From UBA7803 sp041686955 (GTDB lineage Bacteria > Pseudomonadota > Gammaproteobacteria > Pseudomonadales > Azotimanducaceae): a DNA stretch of 7,336 nucleotides. Both the position numbers and the translations under genes were made by a program. Shown piece after piece: positions 6,904 to 7,336 of this stretch; positions within the stretch are counted from its first letter, which is position 1, and the number at the start of each line of letters is the position of its first letter. The stretch spans positions 1 to 7,336 of the forward strand of contig JAWLCV010000122.1 of assembly GCA_041686955.1 (NCBI GenBank), written 5' to 3'. Below the pieces are notes generated by a model. That model worked only from the letters and a program-made list of their open reading frames with translations. It was not told the origin of the DNA and made no database searches.

Positions 6904-7320
6904 TCACACGTCCGAGCCGCCCGACGCGGGCGGCTCGGGGCTCTCGCAATAGAACGGCTCGCGTCCGCCACCGGAGTGATAGTGATACTCCGCGCCGCCG
7001 GCGCGCAGCACGATGCGCGAACCGTTCACCAGCCGCTGGGCGTACATCATGCCCGGTTGCGGACAACCGATGCTGGTGTTGCGCCAGGTCACTTCCTCCA
7101 CCGAAGCCACCTCGATCTGCTCCGCCGTCACCCCCAGACGTTTCGCCAGATCGACACGCGCGCGCTCGACCAGCTCACGCCCCGATCCTGCCGCTGACCG
7201 CTCGCCCATGATCGATTCCCCGTTTGCGTCTGCCTCGGCATCCACGGCACCGGCGCCGCAGCCGGCAAGCCCCGCCACCACGGTCGCCGCGCCCGCCCAG
7301 ACCGTCCAAGTAACTCTCAT
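6904..7320 (-). CDS. Small conserved lipoprotein with GCPQPG-motif domain, function unknown
   Basis: A 138-aa protein read from ATG 7320 down to TGA 6904. The N-terminus is a lipoprotein signal with a lipobox Leu-Ala-Gly-Cys at 18-21. Cys21 would be lipidated, and Gly at +2 argues against inner-membrane retention, so an outer-membrane anchor is likely in a Gram-negative cell. A flexible Gly/Ala/Asp/Glu linker (about 22-47) leads to a compact domain: a helix with RARVDLAKRLGV (53-64), then VASVEEVTW (71-79), SIGCPQPGMMYAQ (83-95), SRIVLRAGG (101-109) and EYHYHSG (111-117), ending at PFYCES (122-127). Cys86 and Cys125 are the only cysteines of the mature domain and could form a disulfide. I recall similar sequences (VTWPDxSLGCPQPGMMY) in many bacterial hypothetical proteins but know no function or family name. 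It converges with the protease gene, so the two are not co-transcribed. The gene is complete, with its Shine-Dalgarno at the window edge and its promoter outside. Confidence 0.85.
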   Translation of the reverse strand: MRVTWTVWAGAATVVAGLAGCGAGAVDAEADANGESIMGERSAAGSGRELVERARVDLAKRLGVTAEQIEVASVEEVTWRNTSIGCPQPGMMYAQRLVNGSRIVLRAGGAEYHYHSGGGREPFYCESPEPPASGGSDV

Positions 7321-7324
7321 GTCG

Positions 7325-7331
7325 TCCTCCC
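7325..7331 (-). promoter_or_regulatory. Ribosome binding site of the lipoprotein gene
   Basis: On the minus strand GGGAGGA stands 4 nt before ATG 7320. This near-consensus site fixes the start and agrees with the short lipoprotein signal that follows. Confidence 0.75.
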
Positions 7332-7336
7332 GTTGG

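Noticed and set aside
1..7336. Search for tRNA, CRISPR repeats, insertion sequence ends, phage or defence genes
   Set aside because: No regularly spaced repeats, transposase motifs, terminal inverted repeats or cloverleaf-like segments were found. Coding density and composition are even across the window apart from 3797-3856.

Overview
The window comes from a GC-rich bacterial chromosome (about two thirds G+C by eye, with strong G/C preference at third codon positions). The Sec and lipoprotein signals, an MFS carrier and a secreted cucumisin-like protease suit a Gram-negative proteobacterium, perhaps a free-living gammaproteobacterium. The lineage is an inference from gene style only. No RNA genes, insertion sequences, CRISPR arrays or phage genes were seen.

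Left half (1-3759, plus strand): three closely spaced genes that look like one transcription unit. First is the 3' part of an AMP-forming acyl-CoA ligase (cut by the window start). After 53 bases comes a signal-peptide-bearing, SAM-methyltransferase-like protein of 252 aa. After another 19 bases comes a 12-helix MFS transporter that starts with GTG. The substrates are unknown. Acid activation, an exported Rossmann-type protein and a permease could serve one pathway, but only the spacing supports this.

Middle (3760-3918): the one sizeable non-coding gap. It holds a locally AT-rich stretch with a TTGACA hexamer and probably the promoter of the next gene.

Right half (3919-6861, plus strand): a 980-aa secreted subtilisin-like serine protease. 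It has a signal peptide, an I9-type propeptide, an S8 catalytic domain interrupted by a PA domain, an Fn3-like domain and a C-terminal region with a PPC-like beta domain. All catalytic residues are present. It converges on a small minus-strand lipoprotein gene (6904-7320) carrying a conserved GCPQPG-type domain of unknown function. An 11-bp perfect hairpin lies between the two stop codons and probably ends transcription from both sides.

The window looks mostly like ordinary chromosome. The points most worth a second look are the exported methyltransferase-like protein, the repeated beta units in the protease C-terminus, and the uncharacterised lipoprotein facing the protease gene.
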